A DNA stretch of 64,000 nucleotides from Eubacteriales bacterium (GCA_029009055.1 JAQXJR010000014.1:1-64000); one strand, 5' to 3'; shown: positions 16,928 to 27,094, counted from the stretch's first letter. Translations and numbers: made by a program. The notes: generated from the sequence alone by a model not told the origin.

Positions 16928-17968
16928 TTATCTATCATTACTTTCGGTTCCTGTACTATCCTGAGTTTCGGTTCCCGAAGTCTCTGCACTAGTTTCTGTC
17001 GGCTTGCCAGCCTTATCATCATCTTTCCATGTGGCTTTTATCGACTGCCATAGTTTATATGAGCGGCTGCCCGGAACTTCTACGCCCTGGCCGTTATATT
17101 CATCACGCGCAAGCTTAGAGCCCTTTGGCGTCGATGTCACGTAGAATTTCTTAGCTTTAGAAAGGGCAACTTCCTTACCATTCTTTATGGTAGCCACTTT
17201 TACCAGGAAGTAGCGGCCGCCGTCCCAGCCGTTACTGAGTTTGTTCTCTTCCTTCTTTTCAGCGTAGGCTTCCCACTGTTCGCCTTCCTGAATCCATAGA
17301 AGGGAGCGACTTTTCTTGACAGGCTTTATTTTCCCTTCGAACCATTCAGGCTCGCCGCAAGCGTCCCATTTTGAAGCACTGAAATCGTTGCGCTCACCAT
17401 AAGAATGGTACAAATCTGTAGATACCGGATTGTTGTAAAGGCTTTTCCCGATACCTTTCATGTACACTCTATATCCATCGGCGCCATTCACCGGTTCCCA
17501 TTCGGTATAAAGTCTCTGGTTGGTGACCCTTATACACTTTATCTTCTTTACTGTGTACTTATTAGATGTACTATACTCCATTGGCTCGGTCGTCTTAGAG
17601 AACTTCCCTTTGCCGCGTTTATTTACCGCTCTTACCTTTACATACACAGATGTTCCAAGATATTTTACCTTCATCTTTTTAGACGTTTTCGTTGTCGTTC
17701 CGGCTTTTCTATACTTAGATTTATAGCCATCCTTCTTGGTGCCTTTACCCAGATCTTTTACATAGACTTCGTATTTCTTAGCACCCTTTACTTTCTTCCA
17801 GGACGCCTTTATATATCCTGAGTTGCCTTCAATATAGTTATAGTAATGATCTATATATACGACTTTCATGCCGGATACTTTAGCCGGAAGTTTAGTCGAA
17901 GCCGCAGCCGGCGCCACACTTCCAAACGCGAGCATGGCCGTCATAGCGGCTACAAGTATCTTCTTCAT
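16928..17968 (-). CDS. Secreted Fn3-domain protein
   Basis: About 346 residues. The start is the ATG at 17968 (MKKILVAAMTAMLAFGS), preceded by AAGGAGG, not the longer reading upstream. The signal peptide ends near PAAAS. Two fibronectin-III-like units follow: one near residues 25-130 (KLPAKVSGMKVV, ASWKKVKGAKKYEVYVK, VYVKVRAVNKRGKGKFS) and one near 140-280 (TEWEPVNGADGYRVYMKG, YFLVKVATIKNGK). The tail is Thr/Ser/Glu-rich (TETSAETSGTETQDSTGTE), typical of an extended wall-spanning stalk, but no sortase motif is visible. Probably an extracellular binding or structural protein. The gap 17969-18233 upstream is AT-rich and shows no gene. Confidence 0.75.
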   Translation of the reverse strand: MKKILVAAMTAMLAFGSVAPAAASTKLPAKVSGMKVVYIDHYYNYIEGNSGYIKASWKKVKGAKKYEVYVKDLGKGTKKDGYKSKYRKAGTTTKTSKKMKVKYLGTSVYVKVRAVNKRGKGKFSKTTEPMEYSTSNKYTVKKIKCIRVTNQRLYTEWEPVNGADGYRVYMKGIGKSLYNNPVSTDLYHSYGERNDFSASKWDACGEPEWFEGKIKPVKKSRSLLWIQEGEQWEAYAEKKEENKLSNGWDGGRYFLVKVATIKNGKEVALSKAKKFYVTSTPKGSKLARDEYNGQGVEVPGSRSYKLWQSIKATWKDDDKAGKPTETSAETSGTETQDSTGTESNDR

Positions 17969-18233
17969 GTATTCATCCTCCTTATCACCAAACCGGAGCC
18001 TGCAAACCACGCGGCATTCTCTTACGCGCGGTCGCGAGACTCGATATCAAGATATTTTATAACTACGTTTGATTTAATCATATAAATTTGATTTTTGCAA
18101 TGCGCTATACCTTAATTTGCGGAAATCAGACACGGAGAAAAACAAATAAAAATACAGACCTAGAAGCCGCATGCATTGCTGCTCCTAAGCCTGCGAATAT
18201 TACTTTATGTTATGAAAATTTATCCCTCTGCGA

Positions 18234-20093
18234 TTATTTAACCTTAGCTTTCTTTACGTTAGACCACTTAGAATAAACTTTCGCGCTGTCGTTCTTAACG
18301 TATGAACGTACTCTTACGTAATATGTCTTCTTAGACTTAAGCGTGGTAATTGCCTTCTTCTTTGCGTCGAATTTAGCGCTCTTTACCTTAGTAGTCTTTT
18401 TAGTGAACTTCTTAGAAGTGCTGTACTGAATCTGGTAGCCGTCGATCTTCTTTACTGCCTTCCAGGAAACTGTGAGCTTCTTCTTTCCGGCTTTTACCTT
18501 CGTTACCTTGGTCTTGCCCGGCTTAGTTACCTTAGCGATTTCAGCCCTTGCGGAATCGAGGGCCTTTTCAGTTTCAGCGAGCTTGTCATTAGCCGCCTTC
18601 AAGGCATCTTCACTCTTCTGGGACTGCTCTTCTGCTGTCTTCTTTGCGGCTTCTGCCTCTGCTGTCTTAGCCTGGGCTTCCTTAAGGTCTGACTTAGCCT
18701 TCTCGAGTTCTTCCCGGGCTTTCTCCAGGGCTTCCGGTGTATCCTTAGCTTTTTCCTCTTCGAGCTGTTTTTCGAGCTCAGCCTTTTCTTCATTCAGCGC
18801 CTTTATCTGATTCTCCAGGGAGATGGCTGTTTCACCATTTGCTACAGATTTTCTGTTTACGGTCAGTTGTGAATCTTCACCCGCTTTATTTGTAACGTCT
18901 GCCGCTGTGTATAATATAAGTTCGTCATAACCGGTATTAGTTACTACTATCTTCGTGTCACTATCCACCCTATAGGCTTCGTTTTCGATATAATAATCAT
19001 CAAAGACGTAATAATTACCATCTTTATTAGTAAACTTCGCCTGCGGTGAATCCTCATCGATGCTGATGTTCTTCATGCTATTAGCCTTAGTTACGGCATC
19101 CTCTGTAAATATTCCGCCAGCCACTTTAATCGGACAATACTTATCGTCTGTAATGAGCGGCGCGTTAAAAGCTCCACCATTTAGCGCTAAATTAACAATA
19201 TTCTCCGTTCCCTCAGAGTGACCAACGATTTGTTTAGATACATTGAAAGTGCCATCAGAAATTCTAGCTCCAAAAGACTCATCATCGTCATAATCGTTAA
19301 AATTTTCCTTTGCGGTCCCGCAGGCAATAGCAGTTTCACCTGTAAAGGATCCTCCCGTAATTTTTGCTGTATCAAAGGTCAAAACTATGTTTCCCTGAGG
19401 TGCGCCATTCTTACTCTCTGTGTGATTAATAAATGTCCCGCCGCTGATTTCCAGCTCACCATAATATCCGTTTTTTACGATATTAGGAGTCCTACTGTTC
19501 CCCTTGAACGTGCCGTCCCCAATGTACATACTGGCAACATCTTCCTGTGCCTCGACTTCTGTTCCATTCATCTTATCTGAGGAACCATCCCAGCCGTTAT
19601 CTATTAAACTGAAGTTATCTGTGCTTTCCGCCGTCTTTTCAAACGTTCCGTCATCGATATCCGTAAAGCCAGCGTTCTTTACAATATACCAGAGCTTGGA
19701 ACTGTATGTACCCTCATATAAATATGTACAGCCATCAGGGAACGTAACTACCGCCGCGCTTTCCTTCGCTGTAGTAGATGCTGTTCCTTTACCGCGGATA
19801 TTAAGTGTACCATGATTCACGACCGCGTCTGACTTATCTGATGTAATGTTATGACCATTCAGATTCAAATTTACTTCTTCATCTGTATTAACGAGAATAG
19901 TTCCCTTTACATCCTTATCCATCTGATAATCACCGCTCGTAAGCGTGATCACTCCATTCACCGGATCAGGCAGCTTGGAAACCTCGTCTTCATCATCGTC
20001 AGCGAACACTGCCATAGGCATGAGCGCGGTTGTCATAGCGGCAGCAAGGAATGTCGCAGCCACTTTCTTAGAAATATTGGTCAGTTTTCTCAT
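18234..20093 (-). CDS. Secreted surface protein: beta-helix-like domain, coiled coil and C-terminal Fn3
   Basis: A 619-residue protein with a signal peptide ending near MAVFADD. Residues about 45-350 contain repeats of the type GTFKGNSRTP, GGTFINHT, GGSFTGET, DGTFNVSK and GGIFTEDA, consistent with a right-handed parallel beta-helix as in polymorphic adhesins. Residues about 425-520 are a Lys/Glu/Ala-rich coiled coil (LEKAREELEKAKSDLKEA). The last 90 residues are the basic Fn3-like module shared with other genes here (KLTVSWKAVKKIDGYQIQY, ending VYSKWSNVKKAKVK). No LPXTG motif. Likely a surface adhesin or structural stalk. The region between it and the next gene is AT-rich with no clear promoter. 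Confidence 0.75.
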   Translation of the reverse strand: MRKLTNISKKVAATFLAAAMTTALMPMAVFADDDEDEVSKLPDPVNGVITLTSGDYQMDKDVKGTILVNTDEEVNLNLNGHNITSDKSDAVVNHGTLNIRGKGTASTTAKESAAVVTFPDGCTYLYEGTYSSKLWYIVKNAGFTDIDDGTFEKTAESTDNFSLIDNGWDGSSDKMNGTEVEAQEDVASMYIGDGTFKGNSRTPNIVKNGYYGELEISGGTFINHTESKNGAPQGNIVLTFDTAKITGGSFTGETAIACGTAKENFNDYDDDESFGARISDGTFNVSKQIVGHSEGTENIVNLALNGGAFNAPLITDDKYCPIKVAGGIFTEDAVTKANSMKNISIDEDSPQAKFTNKDGNYYVFDDYYIENEAYRVDSDTKIVVTNTGYDELILYTAADVTNKAGEDSQLTVNRKSVANGETAISLENQIKALNEEKAELEKQLEEEKAKDTPEALEKAREELEKAKSDLKEAQAKTAEAEAAKKTAEEQSQKSEDALKAANDKLAETEKALDSARAEIAKVTKPGKTKVTKVKAGKKKLTVSWKAVKKIDGYQIQYSTSKKFTKKTTKVKSAKFDAKKKAITTLKSKKTYYVRVRSYVKNDSAKVYSKWSNVKKAKVK

Positions 20094-20275
20094 AAATCTA
20101 CCCCCTTACGATCAAACCTCGAGCCGCCTGGCATAAGGCAACATAAAAGCTATTAATAGGCGACTATATATCAATATTATTTATATCATACAAAATTAGC
20201 TATTTCTATCTTTTATACAACCTCATCAAGCTTATTTAATAAACCTATTCCAAAATTGATATATTTCTATTTAGA

Positions 20276-23200
20276 TCAATGACTATTTCGACCATTCCTT
20301 ATAACCCCCAGTATCAGAACCGCGGCAATTGCTTGAGACAGAATGATGGCATAGACATAGATACCCGACCGATCGCCGGTCTTAGGCGTTACTTTACTAG
20401 GCTTAGGCTCTGGTTTCTTAGTTTTCGGTTCCGGTTCATCAGGCTTTGGCTTATCAGGCACAGGTTCCTCGACAGGCAGTATATTGGTCACTACATCATT
20501 AGTTTCCTTATTTATCACTATGTCCTTTCCCCTCTTGGACTTGAATCTATAAGAAAGAGATGCCTTATTCTTCACGAACATGTATTTTCCGTCTTTTGAA
20601 ACCACTCCATCCGCCTGAAGAGCCCTGAGCTTATCAACCGTTAGGTCCTTATCCTTAAGCTCGCAGCTGAAAACCAGGCGGAAACCAGAATCCGAAGTAT
20701 CTGAGCTCGCGGCGGCCCCATCGGAATCAGCTGGCGCAACATCTTTTGAACCTGAGTCCTGCTCATTGGCTGTCGATGATTCAGACACAGACGATGATGC
20801 TGCGGCTGACTCTGAGTCGTCTGAGCCGGCGGATTCGAGGATGGCGGATGGCTTCAAACGCGCGGAGAGCACACCTGCCGTGATACCGACGTCGGCATGA
20901 GACGATACGTCTTTGCGGCCGTAATAAAGGCGGACGGAGTCTGGGATGATGGATATGTGCTTATCGACTTCGTCCGTGAAAGTTAGCTCCTTAAGGTCCT
21001 CGAGGGAGCTGCCCAGGTCAGAGTCACTCCAGGCAGGGCTGAGCTCGTATGTCCAGACGCCGGAAGGTGAAGCCAGGGTATTCTCCAGGACGCCGGTTTC
21101 TTTTCCGGAAGCCAGCTTCCAAGCCCCGTCAGAGTATCTTTGCATGATGGTATCGTCGCCGTCCGAGACCGCCTTCTTCGGATCAGGTATGTCCGGCGTG
21201 TCGAAGTAGAGATGGGTCTTCACCTTATTGGAATTCACCGGGTAATCGTTTATGACCGCCGCGCCGACGTTTTCTACCGCGCAGCCTCCGTCTCCGTCCA
21301 GCCGCCCCGCGCTTTTAAGAAATTTCTTAGCGAGGAGCTTTCCGCTCTGCTTCTTAAAAGTCACTTCTATGACCATGCAGACGGTCTTCTTTTCGGCCAC
21401 ACAGGCGTGAAAATCGCCCTTCAGCGGGTCTTTCGCCCGAGCGCTGATTCTCTGCCCCTTCTTCTCTATTTCGAATTCAGAACTGATATTTTTACCTTCG
21501 GATGTCAGTACCCGGACCTTAGCGCCCTCAGCGTCCAGCAGGTCATCCATAACGTCCACGAAGCAGAAGCTCTTCACGAAACTCTTGCCGCCGGATGACT
21601 CTGAGCTGTTCCAATCCTTAGAGACCTCGTACGTATAGACCTCATCAGGCTTAGCGACAGTGTTTTCCTTAACGCTCTTCTCATCGCCTTCCCCGGTCTG
21701 CGTCACCATGTCATCGTCGGAGACCGTCTTAACAGGCGGCTCAGGCTCGCCTTCGAGGACCGTCGCGGTCTTAAGCGTGCTCAGCCGTTTATCACCGGTC
21801 CAATCATTTCCGACCTTGTCACGGATCTCCACGTGTCCCACGTTCTCGAATGTCTGCTTCTTAAATATCCCCCGATAATCGTCCGCAACCTGGACCTTGA
21901 TTCTAAGCTCGAAAGCCTTGCCATTCGTCCCGGACAGGGTCGGATTTTTCAGCTGCGCCGAGACGGCAGTTCCAGCGGTTCCCTTTGCTGTTGAAATATC
22001 GAAAGACCCTGACACGTCATCGCCCCCGGACCAGACGCTGACCGCCTTCACATCCAGCCTCTTATCTATGTCATCTGTCATCCGGTAATACGTTACCCGT
22101 GTGTTCTCGCTGTAGCGGTCTGAAAGCTCATGCGTCACGTGGTAGATGAACTCCTCGGCCGGAAGCGGTTTCCCCTCCTTATCCGTCAGCCGGTTGGAGC
22201 GGCAGTAGCTGTACGTCTTCTCGTCCTCGGAAGCGAATGCGTCCGTGTAGCTCTCAGCCGTCTTCTTAGACCACGCGTCCCCGCTCTTTTCGTCAGAGTC
22301 CTCGACAGACTTCTGCGGTTTCCGCGGCACGACCGGGTCCAGAGCCTTCGTCCTCATATTAAAATATGACCACATGCCCGTCTTATGGTAGAAAATATTC
22401 CCCTTATCCGGCATATAGCCCGTCGTGAACTTCAGCGTGAAGTCCGAGCTGTCGGCGTAGATGGCGGCCGAGTCCTGCTCTATGTCCTTATGCGCCTTGA
22501 CATTCTCGCCCGTCTGGCAAAACGTTACCGACTTACCGTCTCTGACATAGTCGAGGTTCGTGTCCTCCGCGACAGCCATGTATTTTATCTCGCCGGATTT
22601 CCCGCCTGTGTACGTCACTTTCTGCGCGCAGTCTATGTCGCCTATCGTAATGCCGATAGCCATAGGAGCCTTGCCGTCGTAGGTGTAGAGGGTCTTAGTG
22701 CCCGCCTGATAGTACCTGTATCTGATAGAGACTGAGTCCGCGCCGTGGACTATGACCGTAGGGTTAGCGCCTTTCTTCAGCAGCAGATATGGCCCAGCAA
22801 AGGCATTCTCGTACATGTCCTTATCGGTATCCCTGGCGTTTTTCCAGCCCGTGACTGACATGACCCTGTCCACCATGTCGTAACCTTGCTTGGTTTCGTT
22901 CCAGATCTTAAGGTTCTTCGTCGTAAGGCTTATTTTTCCTTTATTCGCCGCCGAGAGCTTCCATACGAGAGCGTTCTTATTGCTGAACGTCTTCTCATGT
23001 GACTTCATGGTCTCAGCGCTGTAATACGTTACCATGCTCCCTTTATATGGCATTTTCTTATGCATGGCTTTAAGAGCTTTATCCTTATTGGCCAGCGTGC
23101 CCGTATATGTGTATGACGTTTTCTTCGTGGTCTTTAAGCCGCATGTATACTTAGCCGGAAGCTTGAACTTCTTATTAGGATGTGTCCAGGTCCCATAGTG

Positions 23201-23377
23201 ACCGCCATCCTTAACGAAACGGGCGGAGGCAGAGCCGCCATCCGCGGCAGAACCCTTTGCTCCCGCAGCCTGCACGCCGTTACCTCCCTCCGAAATAAAT
23301 ACGACCGCGAAAATAAAAGACAGAAGCGCGGCTATGACCGCCGCCTTCCGCCCTGATCCATTTCTGAATTTATTCAT
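20276..23377 (-). CDS. Sortase-anchored isopeptide-type fimbrial/adhesin protein
   Basis: A 1033-residue surface protein. A signal peptide (AAVIAALLSFIFAVVFI) is followed by an N-terminal module (55-260) shared with the 16.1-kb protein. Then come about three repeated beta-sandwich units of the fimbrial isopeptide-forming type, with equivalent openings EFIYHVTHELSDRY, VYTYEVSKDWN and VWTYELSPAWS and conserved ends such as ISARAKDP and LSARLKPS. A Ser-rich linker (SESAAASSSVSESS) and a proline-rich wall spacer (EEPVPDKPKPDEPEPK) lead to TPKTGD, a hydrophobic segment and a short basic tail (RNGRNSH). That is a variant sortase signal with Thr in place of Leu. No sortase gene is in the window. Confidence 0.8.
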   Translation of the reverse strand: MNKFRNGSGRKAAVIAALLSFIFAVVFISEGGNGVQAAGAKGSAADGGSASARFVKDGGHYGTWTHPNKKFKLPAKYTCGLKTTKKTSYTYTGTLANKDKALKAMHKKMPYKGSMVTYYSAETMKSHEKTFSNKNALVWKLSAANKGKISLTTKNLKIWNETKQGYDMVDRVMSVTGWKNARDTDKDMYENAFAGPYLLLKKGANPTVIVHGADSVSIRYRYYQAGTKTLYTYDGKAPMAIGITIGDIDCAQKVTYTGGKSGEIKYMAVAEDTNLDYVRDGKSVTFCQTGENVKAHKDIEQDSAAIYADSSDFTLKFTTGYMPDKGNIFYHKTGMWSYFNMRTKALDPVVPRKPQKSVEDSDEKSGDAWSKKTAESYTDAFASEDEKTYSYCRSNRLTDKEGKPLPAEEFIYHVTHELSDRYSENTRVTYYRMTDDIDKRLDVKAVSVWSGGDDVSGSFDISTAKGTAGTAVSAQLKNPTLSGTNGKAFELRIKVQVADDYRGIFKKQTFENVGHVEIRDKVGNDWTGDKRLSTLKTATVLEGEPEPPVKTVSDDDMVTQTGEGDEKSVKENTVAKPDEVYTYEVSKDWNSSESSGGKSFVKSFCFVDVMDDLLDAEGAKVRVLTSEGKNISSEFEIEKKGQRISARAKDPLKGDFHACVAEKKTVCMVIEVTFKKQSGKLLAKKFLKSAGRLDGDGGCAVENVGAAVINDYPVNSNKVKTHLYFDTPDIPDPKKAVSDGDDTIMQRYSDGAWKLASGKETGVLENTLASPSGVWTYELSPAWSDSDLGSSLEDLKELTFTDEVDKHISIIPDSVRLYYGRKDVSSHADVGITAGVLSARLKPSAILESAGSDDSESAAASSSVSESSTANEQDSGSKDVAPADSDGAAASSDTSDSGFRLVFSCELKDKDLTVDKLRALQADGVVSKDGKYMFVKNKASLSYRFKSKRGKDIVINKETNDVVTNILPVEEPVPDKPKPDEPEPKTKKPEPKPSKVTPKTGDRSGIYVYAIILSQAIAAVLILGVIRNGRNSH

Positions 23378-23427
23378 GTCGTCCTCCTTATATAGCCGAG
23401 TCCGAAGCCCGGCTTAACGATGAAGTA

Positions 23428-23460
23428 TAAAAAAAGAAGAGCCCCTAATGGAACTCTTCT
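23428..23460 (-). terminator. ychF terminator
   Basis: Minus-strand AGAAGAG and CTCTTCT arms (23435-23460) enclose a short loop and are followed by seven Ts. It ends the ychF transcript about 60 bp after its stop. Confidence 0.85.
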
Positions 23461-23517
23461 CATGGTCAGGCAATCGCCTGTCAGTTCTTATGTAAGCCGC
23501 CCGCGCGGCAGCTATTT

Positions 23518-24615
23518 CTATACGTTAAAGAGGAATGTGATGATATCTCCGTCCTGAACGACGTACTCCTTACCCTCAGCTCTCAGAAGACCTTTCTCCT
23601 TAGCCTTAGTCATGCTGCCGTCGCACTCGTTTATGAGCGTGTCGTAGCCGATCGTCTCTGCCCTGATGAAGCCTCTTTCGAAGTCTGAGTGGATCTTACC
23701 CGCTGCCTGAGGAGCCTTAGTTCCCTTCAGAATCGTCCAAGCCCTGCACTCGTCTTCTCCCGCTGTCAGGAATGAGATCAGGTTCAGCAAGCTGTATGAA
23801 GCCTTAACGAGCTTATCGAGTCCTGACTCGCTTATGCCCAGGGCCTCCAGATACTCAGCCTTCTCGTCGTCAGAGAAATCTGCCATCTCTTCCTCGGCTT
23901 CAGCGCATACTACTATTACCTCAGCGCCCTCTTCAGCAGCGCGGCTCTTAACAGCCTGAACGTAATCGTTTCCGTCCTCATCAGCCACATCGTCCTCGCT
24001 GACGTTAGCCACATAGATGACCGGCTTATATGACAGGAGGTTCAGCGTATCCATGATCTCCCTATCATCGTCGTCCAGCTCCATGCTCCTGGCTGTCTTA
24101 CCCTCTGTCAGCGCCGCGTCTATCCTCTTCAGCAGGTCCAGCTCCTTAAGCAGGCTCTTATCGTACTTAGAATTCTTATCTACCTTAGCCAGCCTTTTTT
24201 CAACTACTTCCAGGTCAGCCAGGATCAGCTCAGTATTGATAGTATCTATATCCGCGGCCGGATCGACTTTACCGGAAACGTGAACGATATTATCGTCGTC
24301 GAAGCACCTTACGACATGCACTATGGCTGATACGTCGCGGATGTGGCCCAGGAACTTATTTCCCAGTCCCTCGCCTTCTGACGCGCCCTTAACCAGGCCG
24401 GCTATGTCGCAGAACTCTATAGTCGTGTATATGGTCCTCTTAGAGTTATAAATCTCATGGAGCTTAGTCACTCTCGGGTCCGGGACCGTTACGACTCCTA
24501 CATTAGGCTCTATCGTGCAAAACGGATAGTTCGCCGCTTCGGCTCCTGCCTTAGTGATTGCGTTAAAAAGCGTGCTCTTACCGACGTTCGGCAGACCTAC
24601 GATACCAAGTTTCAT
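23518..24615 (-). CDS. ychF: YchF/Ola1-family P-loop ATPase
   Basis: A 365-residue Obg-superfamily protein with [15 protein letters not shown] (P loop), [18 protein letters not shown], and the YchF variant of the G4 motif (YVANVSEDD) that favours ATP over GTP. The C-terminal TGS domain ends [17 protein letters not shown]. The family binds ribosomes and is involved in redox and stress responses. The length is exact for the family. Downstream is a terminator; upstream, 60 bp away, is lgt on the same strand. Confidence 0.97.
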   Translation of the reverse strand: MKLGIVGLPNVGKSTLFNAITKAGAEAANYPFCTIEPNVGVVTVPDPRVTKLHEIYNSKRTIYTTIEFCDIAGLVKGASEGEGLGNKFLGHIRDVSAIVHVVRCFDDDNIVHVSGKVDPAADIDTINTELILADLEVVEKRLAKVDKNSKYDKSLLKELDLLKRIDAALTEGKTARSMELDDDDREIMDTLNLLSYKPVIYVANVSEDDVADEDGNDYVQAVKSRAAEEGAEVIVVCAEAEEEMADFSDDEKAEYLEALGISESGLDKLVKASYSLLNLISFLTAGEDECRAWTILKGTKAPQAAGKIHSDFERGFIRAETIGYDTLINECDGSMTKAKEKGLLRAEGKEYVVQDGDIITFLFNV

Positions 24616-24675
24616 TTATATTCCTCCTAAAACATTATCTTATATATGCCCCGGGCATGTGTCCCGAAATATTCT

Positions 24676-25527
24676 CTATTTATTCTCGTCTTTATCTTCT
24701 TTCGGCTCCTGTGCCTCCTCCGAGCTTTCCGCAGCTTCCGGATCCGTCCCGGGATCAGTTTCCACATCGCCGGTTTCCTCATCATGCCCGGCCAGATGCC
24801 TTCTGAGAAGCACTATGTAGAGCGCGAGGCAGCAAATGAATATGCAGGCGCTTATGACCTGGGCCTGTTTCAGACTCCCGATCATGAGGCTGTCCGTCCT
24901 TAAGGCCTCCACTCCGAATCTCTCAATGGAGTAGAGCATACCGTACAGACATGATATCTGCCCCCTGAACTTCCGTCTGTTATCCAGCCATATAAGGAAG
25001 ATGAATATCAAGAGACACCATATAGATTCGTAAAGGAATGTCGGATGGACCTTCTGCCCGTCCACCATGATGCCCCATGGCAGATCCGTCGGCCCGCCGT
25101 GCGCCTCGGAATTGAAGAAATTCCCCCATCTTCCGATTGCCTGCGCCAGCGCGACTTCCGGCATTATCAGATCCGCCATCTCCAGAAGCCTGGTCTTATG
25201 GAGCTTACAGAAGACCGCTCCAGTTATCAGCCCGGCTATGAGCCCGCCGTGTATGGCCAGACCGCCAGCCCTGATGTCCAGCATAGCCCTTATATCGCCC
25301 TGATACATATCCCATTCGAATATGACGTAATAGGCTCTGGCCCCGATAATAGAGATCGGGATCATCCAGATGGCCAGGTCGAGGATGTCGTCACTCTCTA
25401 TCCCATGTTTCGGCGCCCTCTTATAGCAAATGGTGATCGCGGTTATGAACGCCATGGCGATCAGTATACCGTACCATCTTATGTCCAGTCCGAACACGCT
25501 GAAAGCGATAGGATCCGGTGCCTGCAT
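24676..25527 (-). CDS. lgt: Prolipoprotein diacylglyceryl transferase
   Basis: Lgt transfers diacylglycerol from phosphatidylglycerol to the lipobox cysteine of lipoproteins. The polytopic protein shows SVFGLDIRWYGILIAMAF, GGLAIHGGLIAG, the signature GRWGNFFNSEAHGGPTDLPW and HPTFLYESIW. The start at 25527 (MQAPDPIAFS) is chosen because GGAAGGAAGG precedes it; a longer reading lacks a ribosome binding site. The last 40 residues are an acidic cytoplasmic tail (ETGDVETDPGTDPEAAESSE) longer than usual. Product about 283 residues. Confidence 0.96.
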   Translation of the reverse strand: MQAPDPIAFSVFGLDIRWYGILIAMAFITAITICYKRAPKHGIESDDILDLAIWMIPISIIGARAYYVIFEWDMYQGDIRAMLDIRAGGLAIHGGLIAGLITGAVFCKLHKTRLLEMADLIMPEVALAQAIGRWGNFFNSEAHGGPTDLPWGIMVDGQKVHPTFLYESIWCLLIFIFLIWLDNRRKFRGQISCLYGMLYSIERFGVEALRTDSLMIGSLKQAQVISACIFICCLALYIVLLRRHLAGHDEETGDVETDPGTDPEAAESSEEAQEPKEDKDENK

Positions 25528-25618
25528 CTTACCTTCCTTCCTGATAAAAACGAAATAAAAACATCGCAAAACTACTTTTACTATAATATCACATATCCAG
25601 GACCTTTAGATAATGTTT

Positions 25619-26494
25619 TTAGCTCATGGAAGGTCCGGCTTCCGCGACAGTCATCTCATTCGTATCACGAGAATATAAGTATATGCTATCTGATAAGAAG
25701 CCCCTATCGGACGGTGCGTTCCCATCAGTCACGGCCATAGTGCCTCTAAGAGCTTCTATCCCCACCAGCCTCGTCGGTATGGTCATGAACTCATCCATGC
25801 TGGTCGCCACGAGATAGAGGTCCGACTCCGCCGCCAGAGCCGCCCGCTTGAGGACGCCCGGACAGAGCGCCGCCGCTGCCCCGTACATCTTATAATGGTT
25901 CGTGATCACCCCCATCCCGTCCGGCATGATTATGGCCTCAGGCCTCAGCACCCTCTCGAGATTTCGCAAAGCGTCCCCGTCCAGCCCGGCTTCGCCGCCG
26001 AAGAATTCAGCGTTACTGTGTGTTATGGTCGCCGCCTTCATGTCTCCTGCCGCTTCGTCCTCTACCATGACCCTGTATATGATCTCCAGGTCGAGGAACT
26101 TCTTATGCGGCGCCTCTTTCAGCAGATCCTTATTCTTCTTCGGGTTCACGAGAGCCATGACGACCTGCCGCCTTAAGGCGTCCTTAGCCCCGAGCCCGCT
26201 TCCCTCGGCGAATCTGCCCGCGTAAGCCGCGTTATCCGCGTAGAAGCGGGCAGCAGCCTTCAGCACCCTGTCCAGGTCGAAATCCCTGCAGTACTCCTTA
26301 TACAGGTCATCCAGATAAATGTTCGGCGAAGCCCCGTTCCCGTCCCTGCAGACTATAAGAGCGTCCCTGGGTCCGTTTATCTTCGGGACTTTAACGAGCT
26401 CAGCCTCCAGGTCCTTATATTCATCCGGAAGATAGCCCATGATCCTGTTCTTCATCTCCACCTTAAACTTACTATAATCAAGCACCTCTATCAT
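25619..26494 (-). CDS. DUF5688-like protein
   Basis: A 291-residue soluble protein resembling the DUF5688 family common in gut Clostridia, function unknown. It shows a short N-terminal helical part (VEMKNRIMGYLPDEY), a central LDLEIIYRVMVED, and a C-terminal half with MPDGMGVITNHYKMYGA, SDLYLVATSMDEFMTIP and DRGFLSDSIYLYSRDT. No signal peptide or membrane segment. ATG is preceded by AAAGGAG. It lies between a terminator (26514-26549) and lgt, with no functional link visible. Family assignment is from memory of the pattern. Confidence 0.6.
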   Translation of the reverse strand: MIEVLDYSKFKVEMKNRIMGYLPDEYKDLEAELVKVPKINGPRDALIVCRDGNGASPNIYLDDLYKEYCRDFDLDRVLKAAARFYADNAAYAGRFAEGSGLGAKDALRRQVVMALVNPKKNKDLLKEAPHKKFLDLEIIYRVMVEDEAAGDMKAATITHSNAEFFGGEAGLDGDALRNLERVLRPEAIIMPDGMGVITNHYKMYGAAAALCPGVLKRAALAAESDLYLVATSMDEFMTIPTRLVGIEALRGTMAVTDGNAPSDRGFLSDSIYLYSRDTNEMTVAEAGPSMS

Positions 26495-26513
26495 TTCCTT
26501 CTCCTTTCAACTG

Positions 26514-26549
26514 AAAAAGGCCCCGCGGAACTCTCGCTCCGTAAGGCCT
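26514..26549 (-). terminator. Terminator of the 26.7-kb gene
   Basis: Minus-strand AGGCC and GGCCT arms (26518-26549) with an inner GGA/TCC pair, followed by TTTTTC, 130 bp after the stop of the 136-residue gene. Confidence 0.75.
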
Positions 26550-26683
26550 CTTATTTGACACTACCATAATATCATGGAAATATTTTCCATACAAGCGTTA
26601 TTTACATTTTCTGGAAATCACGTCCTGCCGGCCTGATCCCGCCCTAGCAAAGCGCGCCCCCGGTGAAGGCCCCTGGCCGGAGG

Positions 26684-27094
26684 CTACATAATGGATAAGT
26701 TCTTTGCTACATTAAACAGGAACCGCTGCTTCCAGACCCGCCACATCCTGTTAGGGAAATCCTTCCCGCTGTTCTTATAAACTATGTTATCTATGATGTA
26801 AGGCCTGTAATACTGAGGGACCGTGTCCAGCGCCGAGTTTATCGCGTTCACCCTGGATTCCAGCGTCGCCTTCTTCACAGCTTGTTCCTCAGTCGGCCGG
26901 CTCATGTCGTAATTTCCGTTCCCCTCCTTAACGAGGCTGACGCTCGATAGCTTCCCGTCATTTATGTCCTTATCCATGCCGCCGAGCTCCTCTTCCATCC
27001 GATTCAGATCTCTCACCGCCCAAATAGACTGGTAATACACCGCGTCAGGCATTACGAATTCCTTAAATCTAGTCTGCTGCCATTCTCTGGTCAT
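26684..27094 (-). CDS. Small protein, possibly a phage-type (RinA/ArpU-like) transcriptional regulator
   Basis: About 136 residues, starting at the ATG at 27094 (MTREWQQTRFKEFV) seven bases after GGAGG; an ATG five codons earlier overlaps that site. The N-terminal half is a helical region (VYYQSIWAVRDLNRMEEELGG). The C-terminal half (ESRVNAINSALDTVPQYYRP, then NRMWRVWKQRFLFNVAKNL) resembles the end of phage late-gene activators that use a sigma-like helix-turn-helix. The resemblance is weak. It stands alone: no phage genes surround it. I cannot assign function firmly. Confidence 0.5.
   Translation of the reverse strand: MTREWQQTRFKEFVMPDAVYYQSIWAVRDLNRMEEELGGMDKDINDGKLSSVSLVKEGNGNYDMSRPTEEQAVKKATLESRVNAINSALDTVPQYYRPYIIDNIVYKNSGKDFPNRMWRVWKQRFLFNVAKNLSIM

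Noticed and set aside
17969..20275. Possible shared riboswitch in the leaders of the surface-protein genes
   Set aside because: Short GGCTC/GGTTTG similarities near the start codons do not extend to a common fold or match c-di-GMP or cobalamin aptamer cores.
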